Assembly: GCA_015057165.1 (NCBI GenBank)
Contig: SVEY01000021.1
Span: 1 to 53,160 of the forward strand
Length of the DNA: 53,160 bases
Source: Lachnospiraceae bacterium
GTDB taxonomy: Bacteria; Bacillota; Clostridia; Lachnospirales; Lachnospiraceae
Reading direction: 5' to 3'
The translations under genes and the position numbers were made by a program. Within the stretch, counting starts at the first letter, position 1. The number at the start of each line of letters is the position of its first letter. The notes under the pieces are model-generated. The model ran no database searches. It saw only the letters and a program-made list of their open reading frames with translations, and was not told where the DNA came from. Shown here one piece after another: positions 44,510-52,898 of the stretch.

Positions 44510-46780
44510 ATGGAGCGCTCTATAGATTTTCTTAGAGATGAAGTGAGATGCGGATTCTATATACCGACAGCTATTAAGCAGGCATGGGCGGTAACATTGG
44601 CAGTGCTAGATGAAATCGATAGAATCTGTGAAGAAAATGATATAAAGTATTTTGCTGATTGGGGAACATTTCTTGGGGCAGTAAGGCATGGTGGCTTTGT
44701 GCCTTGGGATGATGACCTTGATATTTGTATGCTAAGAGAAGACTACAATAGATTTAGAGAAGTGTGTGACGAGGAACTCCCGGATGAATTCGTGATCCAT
44801 GATTATGAGAGGAAGGAAGACCATTGGCTTTTTCTTGCCCGAGTAGTTAACAATGAGAAGATGTGCTTTGAGGATGAGTATCTTAAGACGCATAATAATT
44901 TCCCGTGGCTTGCAGGTGTAGATATCTTTATTAAGGACTATTTATATGAAGACGACGAGAAAGAGATAGCACGAGACCAAGACATAATGCATATTGTTGC
45001 ACTTGTGGATCTTATAAATGATGGAAACGTTGATGCTAAAGTAATTCAATCTAATCTCGAAGAGATTAATAGGCGTCATAATACTAACATTAGAAATGAT
45101 GGTACTAATAGAGAACTTTGTATAAAGCTTTATAGATTAGCGGAACGAATAATGTCTGAGGTGAAGTCAGATGAGACAAGTAGAATCGGACAGATATTTC
45201 CAATGATTCTAAAAAGTGGTCCTGGCGTGGCGGAGAAGAAAGAATTATATGATGATGTAATTCGTATTCCTTTTGAAGATATAACTATTCCTGTTCCGGC
45301 AGCATACAACAGAATGCTTACTTCTCGATATGGCAACTATACTGAGATACATAAGGTTTGGTCAGGTCATGATTATCCATTCTTCGAAGGACAGAGAGAA
45401 GAGATGGAAGAGTTATCAGGAGAGGATTTCTCAAGATTTACATTTGATAAATCTATGATAGATAGACCTGTCCCTGATATGGCTAATAGTCTTAAGACTA
45501 CGGCGAGAGAATGTGTTAATGAATTATATCGGTTACATGAGCTTGCCTCAAAGCTTCTTTCGGATAACAACATAGAAGAACTAATTAATTGCATTAACGA
45601 AGAACAGCAATTGGCAGTTGATTTCGGGACTCTTATTGAGAATGATAAGGGAGAAGATAACACATTTGCAAAGGATGTGGTAGCCAATTTACAGAAGTTC
45701 TGCGATGCATTATGGGAAGAATATCAGGTGCTAGAGCGTGGGGAAGAATTATCTGATGTTAGTTTATCAAAAGAAGCACTTGATAATGTTAATGATAGTG
45801 TTAATATTAATATATTAGAATGTAAAGAGATACTATTTTTATCTATAGGACCAAGTGAGTGGAAAAGCCTTTATCCGTATTACGTTAGAGAAATTGAGCA
45901 GGACAATACGGATGTGTATGTATTGCCTCTTCCGCTACTTAAGAAGGACTATTATGGTAATGTGAATATGACAGAAGACGAGATTCAAGAAGCTGTTCAT
46001 ATTGCTGAGTATCCTGAAGGAATTAACTATACGAATTGGTTCGACTATGACATTTCCATACATTGTCCTGACAAGGTGTATATACATAATCCTTATGATG
46101 AAACTAATCCTTGTCTTGCTGTTCCGGCCAATTACTTCGCCTCTAACATAAGGCATTTTACAGACAATATAACATATATTCCTATTGCCGAGACTTCGGA
46201 ATTTAAGGAAGACGATATTGTTGATCAGTATAATCTTAAACATTATGTGACGGCGCCAGGGATAGTATATGCTGATGAAGTGATTGTTCAGTCAGAGAAT
46301 ATTAAGAATCAGTATGTTAATGCTTTATCATCATTTGCAGGAGAGGATACAAGAGATTATTGGAGGAATAAGATTAAGATGAAGGATGAGTCAGTAAAGC
46401 CTACAGAAAATGGAACAAAGAAAATCCTATATTGCATAGGTGTTAATGAACTCTACGAGAAGAAGGATGTGCTTATAGAAAGCATTAAGAATAGAATAGA
46501 GATTCTTAAGAATGCTGAGGGGGATTTAGATGTAACATTTACAATATTCCCAGAGGACAAGACTCAGTGGAAGCATGTCGATGAAGCTTTATCTGACGAA
46601 GTATTCGGCATAATGGATAATACTACTGGATTTGATTTTCTTGAAAATGGATTATCTAAAGTTGAAGAAGTGGCAGGAGAATATGATGCTTATTATGGCA
46701 GTCCTTCTCCTTATGTGGTGGCGTTTTCATCCCAGAAGAAACCGGTTATGTTATGTGATTATAGTGTTGAGTTAGATTAG
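44510..46780 (+). CDS. LicD-family protein with CDP-glycerol-transferase-like C-terminus (756 aa)
   Basis: A third LicD paralogue. Residues 50-72 carry DWGTFLGAVRHGGFVPWDDD with LDICM after it, the catalytic LicD core. The middle part is helical. About residues 440-756 match the C-terminal domain of the 951-aa LicD protein (KVYIHNPYDETNPC, GEDTRDYWRNKI), but the RPHPL motif is not conserved. Three genes for a pentitol-phosphate-like pathway follow in the same operon, so the donor is probably CDP-ribitol or a close analogue (inference). Confidence 0.85.
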   Translation: MERSIDFLRDEVRCGFYIPTAIKQAWAVTLAVLDEIDRICEENDIKYFADWGTFLGAVRHGGFVPWDDDLDICMLREDYNRFREVCDEELPDEFVIHDYERKEDHWLFLARVVNNEKMCFEDEYLKTHNNFPWLAGVDIFIKDYLYEDDEKEIARDQDIMHIVALVDLINDGNVDAKVIQSNLEEINRRHNTNIRNDGTNRELCIKLYRLAERIMSEVKSDETSRIGQIFPMILKSGPGVAEKKELYDDVIRIPFEDITIPVPAAYNRMLTSRYGNYTEIHKVWSGHDYPFFEGQREEMEELSGEDFSRFTFDKSMIDRPVPDMANSLKTTARECVNELYRLHELASKLLSDNNIEELINCINEEQQLAVDFGTLIENDKGEDNTFAKDVVANLQKFCDALWEEYQVLERGEELSDVSLSKEALDNVNDSVNINILECKEILFLSIGPSEWKSLYPYYVREIEQDNTDVYVLPLPLLKKDYYGNVNMTEDEIQEAVHIAEYPEGINYTNWFDYDISIHCPDKVYIHNPYDETNPCLAVPANYFASNIRHFTDNITYIPIAETSEFKEDDIVDQYNLKHYVTAPGIVYADEVIVQSENIKNQYVNALSSFAGEDTRDYWRNKIKMKDESVKPTENGTKKILYCIGVNELYEKKDVLIESIKNRIEILKNAEGDLDVTFTIFPEDKTQWKHVDEALSDEVFGIMDNTTGFDFLENGLSKVEEVAGEYDAYYGSPSPYVVAFSSQKKPVMLCDYSVELD

Positions 46781-46795
46781 GAAAGAGGTAGTGCG

Positions 46796-47458
46796 ATGGA
46801 ATTCGAACTTATGGCTTCAATGATGTGTGCTAATTATAGCAGCCTCGGCGAAGAGGTTAAGGAATTAGAAGAAGGTGGAATTGATTCATTCCATATTGAT
46901 ATAATGGATGGACGTTATGTTCATAATTTTGCAATGTCTTTAAATGATATGTGTTGCATTAGAGAGTGTACGAAGAAGCCTCTTGATGTTCATCTTATGG
47001 TGGAGCACCCACTTAACACAATAGAATTATTTACAAAGCATTTACAAAGGGGTGATACTGTGTATATTCATCCTGAAGCAGAGTATCATCCGTCGACTAC
47101 TATACAGAAGATTAAGGATGCCGGACTAATCCCGGGGATAGCAATTAATCCGGGAACAAGTGTTGAGGAAGTTAGAATGCTTCTTCGGATAGTCGATAAG
47201 GTGCTTGTTATGTCTGTTAACCCGGGTAACGCCGCTCAAATGTTTCTTCCTTATGTAAGAGAAAAGTACGACGAGCTTCTTACATTGAAGGATGAGATGG
47301 GCTTCGATATTTATTGGGATGGTGCATGTGGCGCCGATAAGATTAAGGAATATGCACCGCTTGGTGTTAAGGGTTTTGTGCTTGGAACGACACTTCTTTT
47401 CGGTAAGAAGGCACCATATGGTGAAACGTTACAGAAGATAAGAGAGATGAAGTTTTAA
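46796..47458 (+). CDS. Ribulose-phosphate 3-epimerase family protein (220 aa)
   Basis: A TIM-barrel epimerase interconverting D-ribulose 5-phosphate and D-xylulose 5-phosphate, or a related ketose phosphate. FHIDIMDGRYVHNF, LDVHLMVEHPLNTIE, GIAINPGTSVEEV and VLVMSVNPGNAAQMF contain the metal ligands. It lies 1 base before the cytidylyltransferase gene and 16 after LicD, so it is a dedicated copy supplying the pentulose phosphate, not the housekeeping gene. Confidence 0.85.
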   Translation: MEFELMASMMCANYSSLGEEVKELEEGGIDSFHIDIMDGRYVHNFAMSLNDMCCIRECTKKPLDVHLMVEHPLNTIELFTKHLQRGDTVYIHPEAEYHPSTTIQKIKDAGLIPGIAINPGTSVEEVRMLLRIVDKVLVMSVNPGNAAQMFLPYVREKYDELLTLKDEMGFDIYWDGACGADKIKEYAPLGVKGFVLGTTLLFGKKAPYGETLQKIREMKF

Positions 47459-47459
47459 T

Positions 47460-48173
47460 ATGAATTATGGATTGCTTTTGTCAGGTGGAATAGGATCAAG
47501 AATAGGCGCTAATATGCCAAAACAGTATGTGAAGGCAGGAGGACATATGATGGTATCGTATGCTCTCATGCCTCTTTTAAAATGTGAATCTATTGACAAG
47601 GTGTATATTGTATCAGAAGAAGTGTGGAGAGATGATATTGTTGCTGATGTCAGGTTGATAGGGCTTGATGAGACGAAGATAGCAGGGTTCGCATTTCCAG
47701 GAGAGAGTAGGCAGAGTTCTATACTCAATGGTATGGAAGCGATGCTAGAAGGTGCTGAGGGAAATGACTTCACAGAAGATGATACCGTGCTTGTTCATGA
47801 CGGAGCGCGACCTTTTTTGACTGAGGACATGCTTAATAATTGTTACAATGCTTTGCTCGGTCATGATGGTGTTATGCCTGTGCTTCCAATGAAAGATACA
47901 GTGTATGAAAGCGCTGATGGAAGAAGCGTGACGAAGCTTCTTGAGAGAGAGAAGATATATGCAGGTCAGGCACCTGAATTATTCCGACTTAGGAAGTATT
48001 ACGAGGCTAATAAGGACCTTGTTCCTCTTAAGATTAATGAAGTAAATGGCGCAACGGAGCCGGCCATTATGAAAGGTATGGATGTTACTATGATTATGGG
48101 GGACGAGAGCAATTACAAGGTTACAACGAAAGAAGATATGAATAGATTTATTCGACTAAAGGAAGGAGAATAA
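47460..48173 (+). CDS. IspD/TarI-family cytidylyltransferase (237 aa)
   Basis: A CTP-dependent cytidylyltransferase of the IspD/TarI group. GLLLSGGIGSRIGANMPKQY is the nucleotide loop; VLVHDGARPFL and MPVLPMKDTVY follow. TarI makes CDP-ribitol from ribitol 5-phosphate; IspD acts in isoprenoid synthesis. Position between a pentulose epimerase, a dehydrogenase and a LicD protein points to TarI-like use. A glycan-specific alditol other than ribitol is possible. Confidence 0.83.
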   Translation: MNYGLLLSGGIGSRIGANMPKQYVKAGGHMMVSYALMPLLKCESIDKVYIVSEEVWRDDIVADVRLIGLDETKIAGFAFPGESRQSSILNGMEAMLEGAEGNDFTEDDTVLVHDGARPFLTEDMLNNCYNALLGHDGVMPVLPMKDTVYESADGRSVTKLLEREKIYAGQAPELFRLRKYYEANKDLVPLKINEVNGATEPAIMKGMDVTMIMGDESNYKVTTKEDMNRFIRLKEGE

Positions 48174-48176
48174 TTC

Positions 48177-49274
48177 GTGAAAGCTTGGAGACTGAATAGT
48201 ATAGGGGATATAGGGTTAGAAGATGTGGAACGTCCCAAGCCAGGGGCGGAAGAGGTTCTAATTAAGGTTAAAGCAGCAGGAATATGTGGTTCAGATATTC
48301 CGCGTATATATGACACTGGAGCACACAAGATGCCTTTAACACCTGGACATGAATTTGCAGGAATTGTTGACGGTGTAGGAGATGAGGTCTCTTCTGAATG
48401 GGTAGGTAAGAGAGTGGCAGTATATCCCAAGATTCCATGTGGAAAATGTTGCGAGTGTCGTAATGGCAACCCGAACATGTGCGAGACATATGATTATGTG
48501 GGCTCACGTCGTGATGGAGCATTTGCAGAATTCGTAACTGCACCTGCATCGAATCTTCTTGTGCTTCCAGAGGATGTTGGATTTGAAGAAGCAGCTATGC
48601 TTGAACCCTTAGCGGTGTCGGGCAATGCAGTTAGAAAAGCTGTTAATTATGGTACTCCTAAGGAAGCACCTATTGTGGTATGTGGTCTAGGAACAATTGG
48701 TCTTATGACATTAATGCTTCTGATAGAAGCGGGATATGACAACATATATGTAATTGGTAATAAGCTATCCCAGGTAGAGAAGGTAGCAAGGCTTGGAATT
48801 AGTGAGGATAGATTCTGTAGTAGTAGAGAGACAAGTCCGGTTTCGTGGATTAATTCTAAAGTACAAGGTGGAATCAAAGCATATTTTGAATGCGTAGGAA
48901 GAGATGAAAGTATATCTTATGGTCTTGACAGTGCAGGGTCGTCTGGATTAATTGTTCTTGTGGGTAACCCTTATTCTGATATGACATTTTCAAGAGATAC
49001 ATATTGGAAGATTCTAAGGAAGCAACTTGTGCTAAGTGGTGTATGGAATTCTTCATTTGCGCAAGTGGCGAATGAGGTAATTGATGCTGCGATGGATGGG
49101 TTAAATGAAGCAGAAGTCGACGACTGGAATTATGTTCTTGGCAGAATGAAGGACAACAAGGTTAATCTTAATTCCTTAATCTCACATAGATTTAGAATTG
49201 ATGATTTGGAGCAGGGATTTCAGATTATGAAGAACAAGACAGAAGATTATTGCAAGGTGATGATGGTAATATAA
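48177..49274 (+). CDS. Zinc-dependent alcohol dehydrogenase, TarJ-like or polyol-phosphate DH (365 aa)
   Basis: A medium-chain dehydrogenase. AGICGSDIPRIYDTG gives the catalytic Cys, PGHEFAG the His, and CGKCCECRNGNPNMC the four structural zinc Cys. VCGLGTIGLM is the NAD(P) loop. TarJ reduces ribulose 5-phosphate to ribitol 5-phosphate; the family also contains galactitol-1-phosphate 5-dehydrogenase. Context favours the first type. GTG start with AAGGAG about seven bases upstream. It ends the four-gene operon. Confidence 0.83.
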   Translation: MKAWRLNSIGDIGLEDVERPKPGAEEVLIKVKAAGICGSDIPRIYDTGAHKMPLTPGHEFAGIVDGVGDEVSSEWVGKRVAVYPKIPCGKCCECRNGNPNMCETYDYVGSRRDGAFAEFVTAPASNLLVLPEDVGFEEAAMLEPLAVSGNAVRKAVNYGTPKEAPIVVCGLGTIGLMTLMLLIEAGYDNIYVIGNKLSQVEKVARLGISEDRFCSSRETSPVSWINSKVQGGIKAYFECVGRDESISYGLDSAGSSGLIVLVGNPYSDMTFSRDTYWKILRKQLVLSGVWNSSFAQVANEVIDAAMDGLNEAEVDDWNYVLGRMKDNKVNLNSLISHRFRIDDLEQGFQIMKNKTEDYCKVMMVI

Positions 49275-49282
49275 ATAAATGT

Positions 49283-49485
49283 AGAGATGTCGCACAAACG
49301 GCAGGCGGTTGGCTACACCATCCGAAAGGAGGTGAGGCCTATGAGGATTACTCTTCATATTTTTGAGTTTACTATAACTATAATAGTAAAACAAAGAAAA
49401 AACCGCCACTCCATATAGTGACGGTTAGTTGAGCTTTTGCTCAAAAACTGAAAATATCGAGTCAACCGCTTGTCGCGACATCTCT
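49283..49485 (+). repeat. 203-bp inverted-repeat element with small peptide gene, copy A
   Basis: Bounded by AGAGATGTCGC (49283-49293) and GCGACATCTCT (49475-49485). Inside them GGCGGTTGGCT and GTCAACCGCTTG are also complementary, so the whole transcript can close into one long stem. An inner hairpin AACCGCCACT/AGTGACGGTT and a small GAGC-TTTT-GCTC hairpin lie 3' of the peptide ORF. A T-run follows the right end, so it can terminate transcription. Confidence 0.85.
49341..49418 (+). CDS. 25-aa hydrophobic-basic peptide, copy A
   Basis: The ATG follows AAAGGAGGTGA (49325-49335), the full complement of the 16S rRNA 3' end. The peptide starts MRITLHIFEFTITIIV, alternating hydrophobic and polar, and ends in a basic tail KQRKNRHSI. 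Size, charge and the fold-back RNA recall type I toxins, but no known toxin family is matched. Confidence 0.55.
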   Translation: MRITLHIFEFTITIIVKQRKNRHSI

Positions 49486-49589
49486 TTTATGTTTTTATGA
49501 TAACATGGTAATTATATTATTTCAAGAGCATAATACGGATACGTTATATATCGAATTAGGTCTGAAGTCGGATAGTCATTCTTGGGTTA

Positions 49590-49609
49590 CAATTCGATAT
49601 ATCGAATTG
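49590..49609. promoter_or_regulatory. Perfect 20-bp palindrome between the two elements
   Basis: CAATTCGATATATCGAATTG is a perfect palindrome, with a half-site ATATATCGAATT at 49546-49557. It could be an operator for one of the nearby XRE regulators. The gap around it (49486-49650) has no gene. Confidence 0.5.
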
Positions 49610-49650
49610 TTATTATTGATTTCGGATAGAATAGATGTTAGAATAAATAA

Positions 49651-49854
49651 AGAGATGTCGCACAAACGGCAGGCGGTTGGCTACACCATCCGAAAGGAGG
49701 TGAGGCCTATGAGAATTACTTTTCATATTTTCGAGTTTACTATAACTATAATAGTCAAACAAAGAAAGAACCGCCACTCTGCAAAGTAGCGGTTCCGTGA
49801 GCATATGCTCATTTTACCCTAGTTAATGAGTCAACCGCTTGTCGCGACATCTCT
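49651..49854 (+). repeat. 204-bp inverted-repeat element with small peptide gene, copy B
   Basis: Same ends (AGAGATGTCGC / GCGACATCTCT) and about 90 percent identical by eye to copy A, 368 bp downstream of it. About 35 bases of right flank (AACATGGTAATT, TATTATTTCAAG) are duplicated too, so the unit is a tandem duplication. Differences in the inner hairpin (GCAAAGTAGCGGTTC for copy A's ATATAGTGACGGTTA) keep it paired. Confidence 0.85.
49709..49789 (+). CDS. 26-aa hydrophobic-basic peptide, copy B
   Basis: Same RBS and start as copy A with Leu5 changed to Phe and end NRHSAK. Codon changes between the copies are partly silent, which suggests the peptide itself is kept by selection. Confidence 0.55.
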   Translation: MRITFHIFEFTITIIVKQRKNRHSAK

Positions 49855-49910
49855 CTTATATATTAATAATAACATGGTAATTGTATTATTTCAAGGGAAT
49901 GAGGTGCCTT

Positions 49911-50234
49911 ATGTCTATTTCAGAGAATATTTTTAGAATTATGAGTGAGCGACATATTAGTCAGAAGGAATTCTCACAGTTGATAGGAGTTCCTGAGAGT
50001 ACAATAAGTGATTGGAAGCGCAAGGGTAAGACGCCTAATGCTGATAAGATTATGGATATATGTAAAGCTCTAGATACAAATCCTTATGAGATTCTTGAAC
50101 AAGACGACAATACTGTGGATACTATCAGTGTTGATTTGGAGTCTGATGTAGGGCAGTTAGTATTAGAGTATAATTCTATGAACCAGAATCAAAGAGATAG
50201 ATTGAAAGGGTATATAGATAGTCTTCTGATGTAA
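49911..50234 (+). CDS. XRE-family regulator (107 aa)
   Basis: HTH in residues 1-60 (ISQKEFSQLIGVPESTISDW, LDTNPYEIL), close to the regulator at 7453, which also lies beside a copy of the inverted-repeat element. The C-terminus (LVLEYNSMNQNQRDRLKGYI) is a helix also seen at the end of the next gene. RBS GAGGTG, ATG 49911. Confidence 0.85.
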   Translation: MSISENIFRIMSERHISQKEFSQLIGVPESTISDWKRKGKTPNADKIMDICKALDTNPYEILEQDDNTVDTISVDLESDVGQLVLEYNSMNQNQRDRLKGYIDSLLM

Positions 50235-50279
50235 ATCATACAAGCTGCAAATTGCCAAGAATCAGGAAGGACAATAGAT

Positions 50280-50612
50280 ATGACAATCAGTGAGAGAATC
50301 AGGGAAATAGCTAATGAAAAGGGAATGACACAGATTGAATTTGCTAGGGCAACAGGAATAAGTCAAAGCACTATTAGTGATTGGGGTAGAAAAAACACAA
50401 ATCCGTCGGCAGACAAAATAATGGTAATATGTAAAGTGCTAGGTGTGTCGCCTTATGAATTGCTACAAGATACAATGCCAGAAGGTATGAAGAAAGTTGA
50501 ACATGCTATTATTTCGGAAGGAACAGAAGAGTTCTTGTTGTTAGAGACCTTCAAAGGATTAACTCGTGGCAACAAGGATAGGTTGATAGGATATTTACAT
50601 GCACTCAATTAA
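50280..50612 (+). CDS. XRE-family regulator (110 aa)
   Basis: A second HTH protein in tandem, with MTQIEFARATGISQSTISDW and LGVSPYELL. The C-terminal FKGLTRGNKDRLIGYLHAL resembles the tail of the preceding protein, so the two are paralogues. It has its own GGAAGG RBS. Such tandem pairs may form a mutually controlling switch (inference). Confidence 0.85.
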   Translation: MTISERIREIANEKGMTQIEFARATGISQSTISDWGRKNTNPSADKIMVICKVLGVSPYELLQDTMPEGMKKVEHAIISEGTEEFLLLETFKGLTRGNKDRLIGYLHALN

Positions 50613-50663
50613 TAAGAGAATGTAGATTTTTGTTTTTTTCATTTGTCAGAGCGAGCAAAAACC

Positions 50664-50710
50664 TTGACAAATGGAAAAATTTATATATCATATATCGTAT
50701 AAACGATATA
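50664..50710 (+). promoter_or_regulatory. Promoter with overlapping palindromic operator
   Basis: TTGACA (50664-50669), 16 bases, TATCAT (50686-50691), then the palindrome TATATCGT-ATAA-ACGATATA (50691-50710) over the start-site region. It is a likely XRE operator upstream of the 460-aa gene and shares ATATCG with the palindrome at 49590. Confidence 0.6.
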
Positions 50711-50760
50711 ATTATCGCATATATAACGAGTAAAGGATATTTTTCGTGGAGGTATTAATA

Positions 50761-52143
50761 GTGGAAACTATAAATGGAATAGAATATAAAATGGTGGCGC
50801 CAGATATTGATTGCCTTATAAGGTGTTTTTATAACAGAAACTTAAATCCTAAATTATCTACTCCAGCGCTTCTTAATGGAATGAAACCTTTATTTGAAGC
50901 TCTTGAGCCATTAAAGCCATACAGTAAAAATGAAGAGGTGAAAGTAATTTGGCTAAGAATTCCTCGTGGAACAATTGAGGACTATTATAGTTTCGAAGAC
51001 TTAAAAATGTATGGCGAAGTAGAAACCTATGAAGACTATGTTGAGATGTGGGAATGTGATTACCCCGAAGAATTTGTGTGGTATGAATTGGTTGTTGTTT
51101 GGTCTGAGGACAAAGAAGGTCAATTAAGATATTATGGAATGAGCTTGGGAAACGAAAGAATAATTTCTGCTACTCTTGAAGAAAAAACAATGACTTCAAA
51201 AGAATTATATTGTGAAGAAGAAGCAATTTGTCTATGTAAATTGATTCTGCCTGCAGTAGAGCAATCAATGAAATTATTAAGAGAAGGGGTATACAACGAC
51301 TTTGTGGAGAAGAATTTGCCATATCAATTTCGTACTGGAGTCATAAAAAGATATGAGATGTGGAAAGAAGATAAAGAGCATAAAGAATGGTGTGAAGATG
51401 GGTTGTCTCAAGAAGAAATTGATAAGTTCGTGGAAATTGTTGAATCAGGAGAGAACAGTAAGGAGAGAATAGGAAGGATTAAGGAATTTACAGCGAATGA
51501 CTTCTTTGGTGCATGTAAACTTGGATATGAAGCAATAGGAAAAGAATGTAAAGGTTATACGTTGCCAGAACTATATATGCATTATGCCGATGGTAGGGAT
51601 GAAGGGCTTACCGGTAAAGGTCACGGCTTAAATGCAGGAATAGGTATTGATTTTGCAAGCCCTAGAGAATGGGACGAGTGGTTCTTCAACAGGAAACAAC
51701 AGGGCGGACATCCATGGGAAGTGGTTCCTGGAGGGAATAGTACGCATATGGAACTATATGTTCAAAACGATCGAGATATGCTTGACTGGCAGCTGCGTTT
51801 AGGAGAAATATCTGACAAGGAATATAGAGAAAGAATAAAAAGTGCGGGATATTATTTTGCTATAGCTGGGAAACAGCGTCAATTTGAAACCGTGAGTTTT
51901 TACCTGACATTAAGAGATGCCAATCTTCCAGTTTTTGTCTATGATGCTGAGGAGTTAGTAGCTCGCTTTAAAGGAACAGATTATGTTGGAATTGTTCCTC
52001 ATCATACAATTACAAGATACTGTGCTAATCTATTCCCTGAGGAATACGGCAATATTATTGACTTCATACATGTATATAAGGCTGAAGATAAATGGTTTGA
52101 TAAGATAGATTGGCTACCTGAGGAGCCGGCGGAGTTGTTTTGA
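50761..52143 (+). CDS. Unrecognised 460-aa protein
   Basis: No family identified. The protein is soluble, acidic and very rich in Glu, Tyr and Trp. The N-terminal half is mixed alpha/beta (VIWLRIPRGTIEDYY, VWYELVVVWSED). A helical, charged middle (YEMWKEDKEHKEWCEDGLSQ) is followed by a conserved-looking block with many Gly/His/Asp (HYADGRDEGLTGKGHGLNAG, GGHPWEVVPGGNSTHM), the best place for an active site. GTG 50761 is chosen because GGAGGT lies seven bases before it. The promoter carries a palindromic operator. Confidence 0.65.
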   Translation: METINGIEYKMVAPDIDCLIRCFYNRNLNPKLSTPALLNGMKPLFEALEPLKPYSKNEEVKVIWLRIPRGTIEDYYSFEDLKMYGEVETYEDYVEMWECDYPEEFVWYELVVVWSEDKEGQLRYYGMSLGNERIISATLEEKTMTSKELYCEEEAICLCKLILPAVEQSMKLLREGVYNDFVEKNLPYQFRTGVIKRYEMWKEDKEHKEWCEDGLSQEEIDKFVEIVESGENSKERIGRIKEFTANDFFGACKLGYEAIGKECKGYTLPELYMHYADGRDEGLTGKGHGLNAGIGIDFASPREWDEWFFNRKQQGGHPWEVVPGGNSTHMELYVQNDRDMLDWQLRLGEISDKEYRERIKSAGYYFAIAGKQRQFETVSFYLTLRDANLPVFVYDAEELVARFKGTDYVGIVPHHTITRYCANLFPEEYGNIIDFIHVYKAEDKWFDKIDWLPEEPAELF

Positions 52144-52195
52144 TTACACAAAGTGCATAGAAAAAACTTAACTTGATTTTATGTGAGGAACAAAT

Positions 52196-52831
52196 ATGAA
52201 GCACAGAAAAATGGATAGGGCAAGTGCATCACAAGAGTGTATCTATGACAATGGAGGCGTGGATACAATTTCCTATGAGAGAGCTAATAATGGAAATAAG
52301 ACCTTGGAGGATTACTATGCCCTGCCAGAGGATAGAAGAGCAGAACTGATAGATGGAGTTATATATGATATGTCATCGCCAAGCTTTGTTCATCAAGAGA
52401 TTATATCGGAACTTGTATACCAGATTAAGGATTATATACATAAGAACAAGGGTAAATGTAAGGCCCTGCCAGCCCCTATAGATGTCCAGCTTGATTGCGA
52501 TGAGAAGACTATGCTGCAACCAGATGTAGTGATACTTTGTGATGATAAGAAGAACAAAAATCGTTGCATCTTTGGCCCGCCTGACTTCGTATGTGAAGTA
52601 CTATCACCATCTACTAAGTTCCGTGACAGTGTACTTAAGTTGTGGAAGTATATGAATGCAGGGGTTAGGGAATATTGGATGGTAGATACGGATAAGAAGA
52701 AGGTCGTATGTTACTTCTTTGAACAGGGTGAAGAAGCAATGGAATACAGTTTAGAAGACGACATTCCTGTTATGATATACGAAGGTAAGCTTAAGATTAG
52801 CCTGAGAAATATTGGATCGGATAATATTTAA
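52196..52831 (+). CDS. Uma2-family (DUF820) PD-(D/E)XK endonuclease-like protein (211 aa)
   Basis: A restriction-endonuclease-like fold widespread in cyanobacteria and Firmicutes. LEDYYALPEDRRAELIDGVI, QPDVVILCD (catalytic Asp), FVCEVLSPSTKFRD (Glu) and KYMNAGVREYWMVD are typical of the family. The N-terminal 35 residues are extra. Function of Uma2 proteins is unknown; a mobile-element origin has been proposed. A perfect terminator follows. Confidence 0.85.
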   Translation: MKHRKMDRASASQECIYDNGGVDTISYERANNGNKTLEDYYALPEDRRAELIDGVIYDMSSPSFVHQEIISELVYQIKDYIHKNKGKCKALPAPIDVQLDCDEKTMLQPDVVILCDDKKNKNRCIFGPPDFVCEVLSPSTKFRDSVLKLWKYMNAGVREYWMVDTDKKKVVCYFFEQGEEAMEYSLEDDIPVMIYEGKLKISLRNIGSDNI

Positions 52832-52865
52832 AAGATTAGAACAACTATAAAAATTATAAACCAAT

Positions 52866-52896
52866 AAAATCACTGTTTTTTAAAACAGTGATTTTT
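52866..52896 (+). terminator. Terminator after the Uma2 gene
   Basis: AAAATCACTGTTTT (52866-52879) pairs perfectly with AAAACAGTGATTTT (52882-52895), with a T-run to 52896. The stem works in both directions. Confidence 0.88.
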
Positions 52897-52898
52897 CA

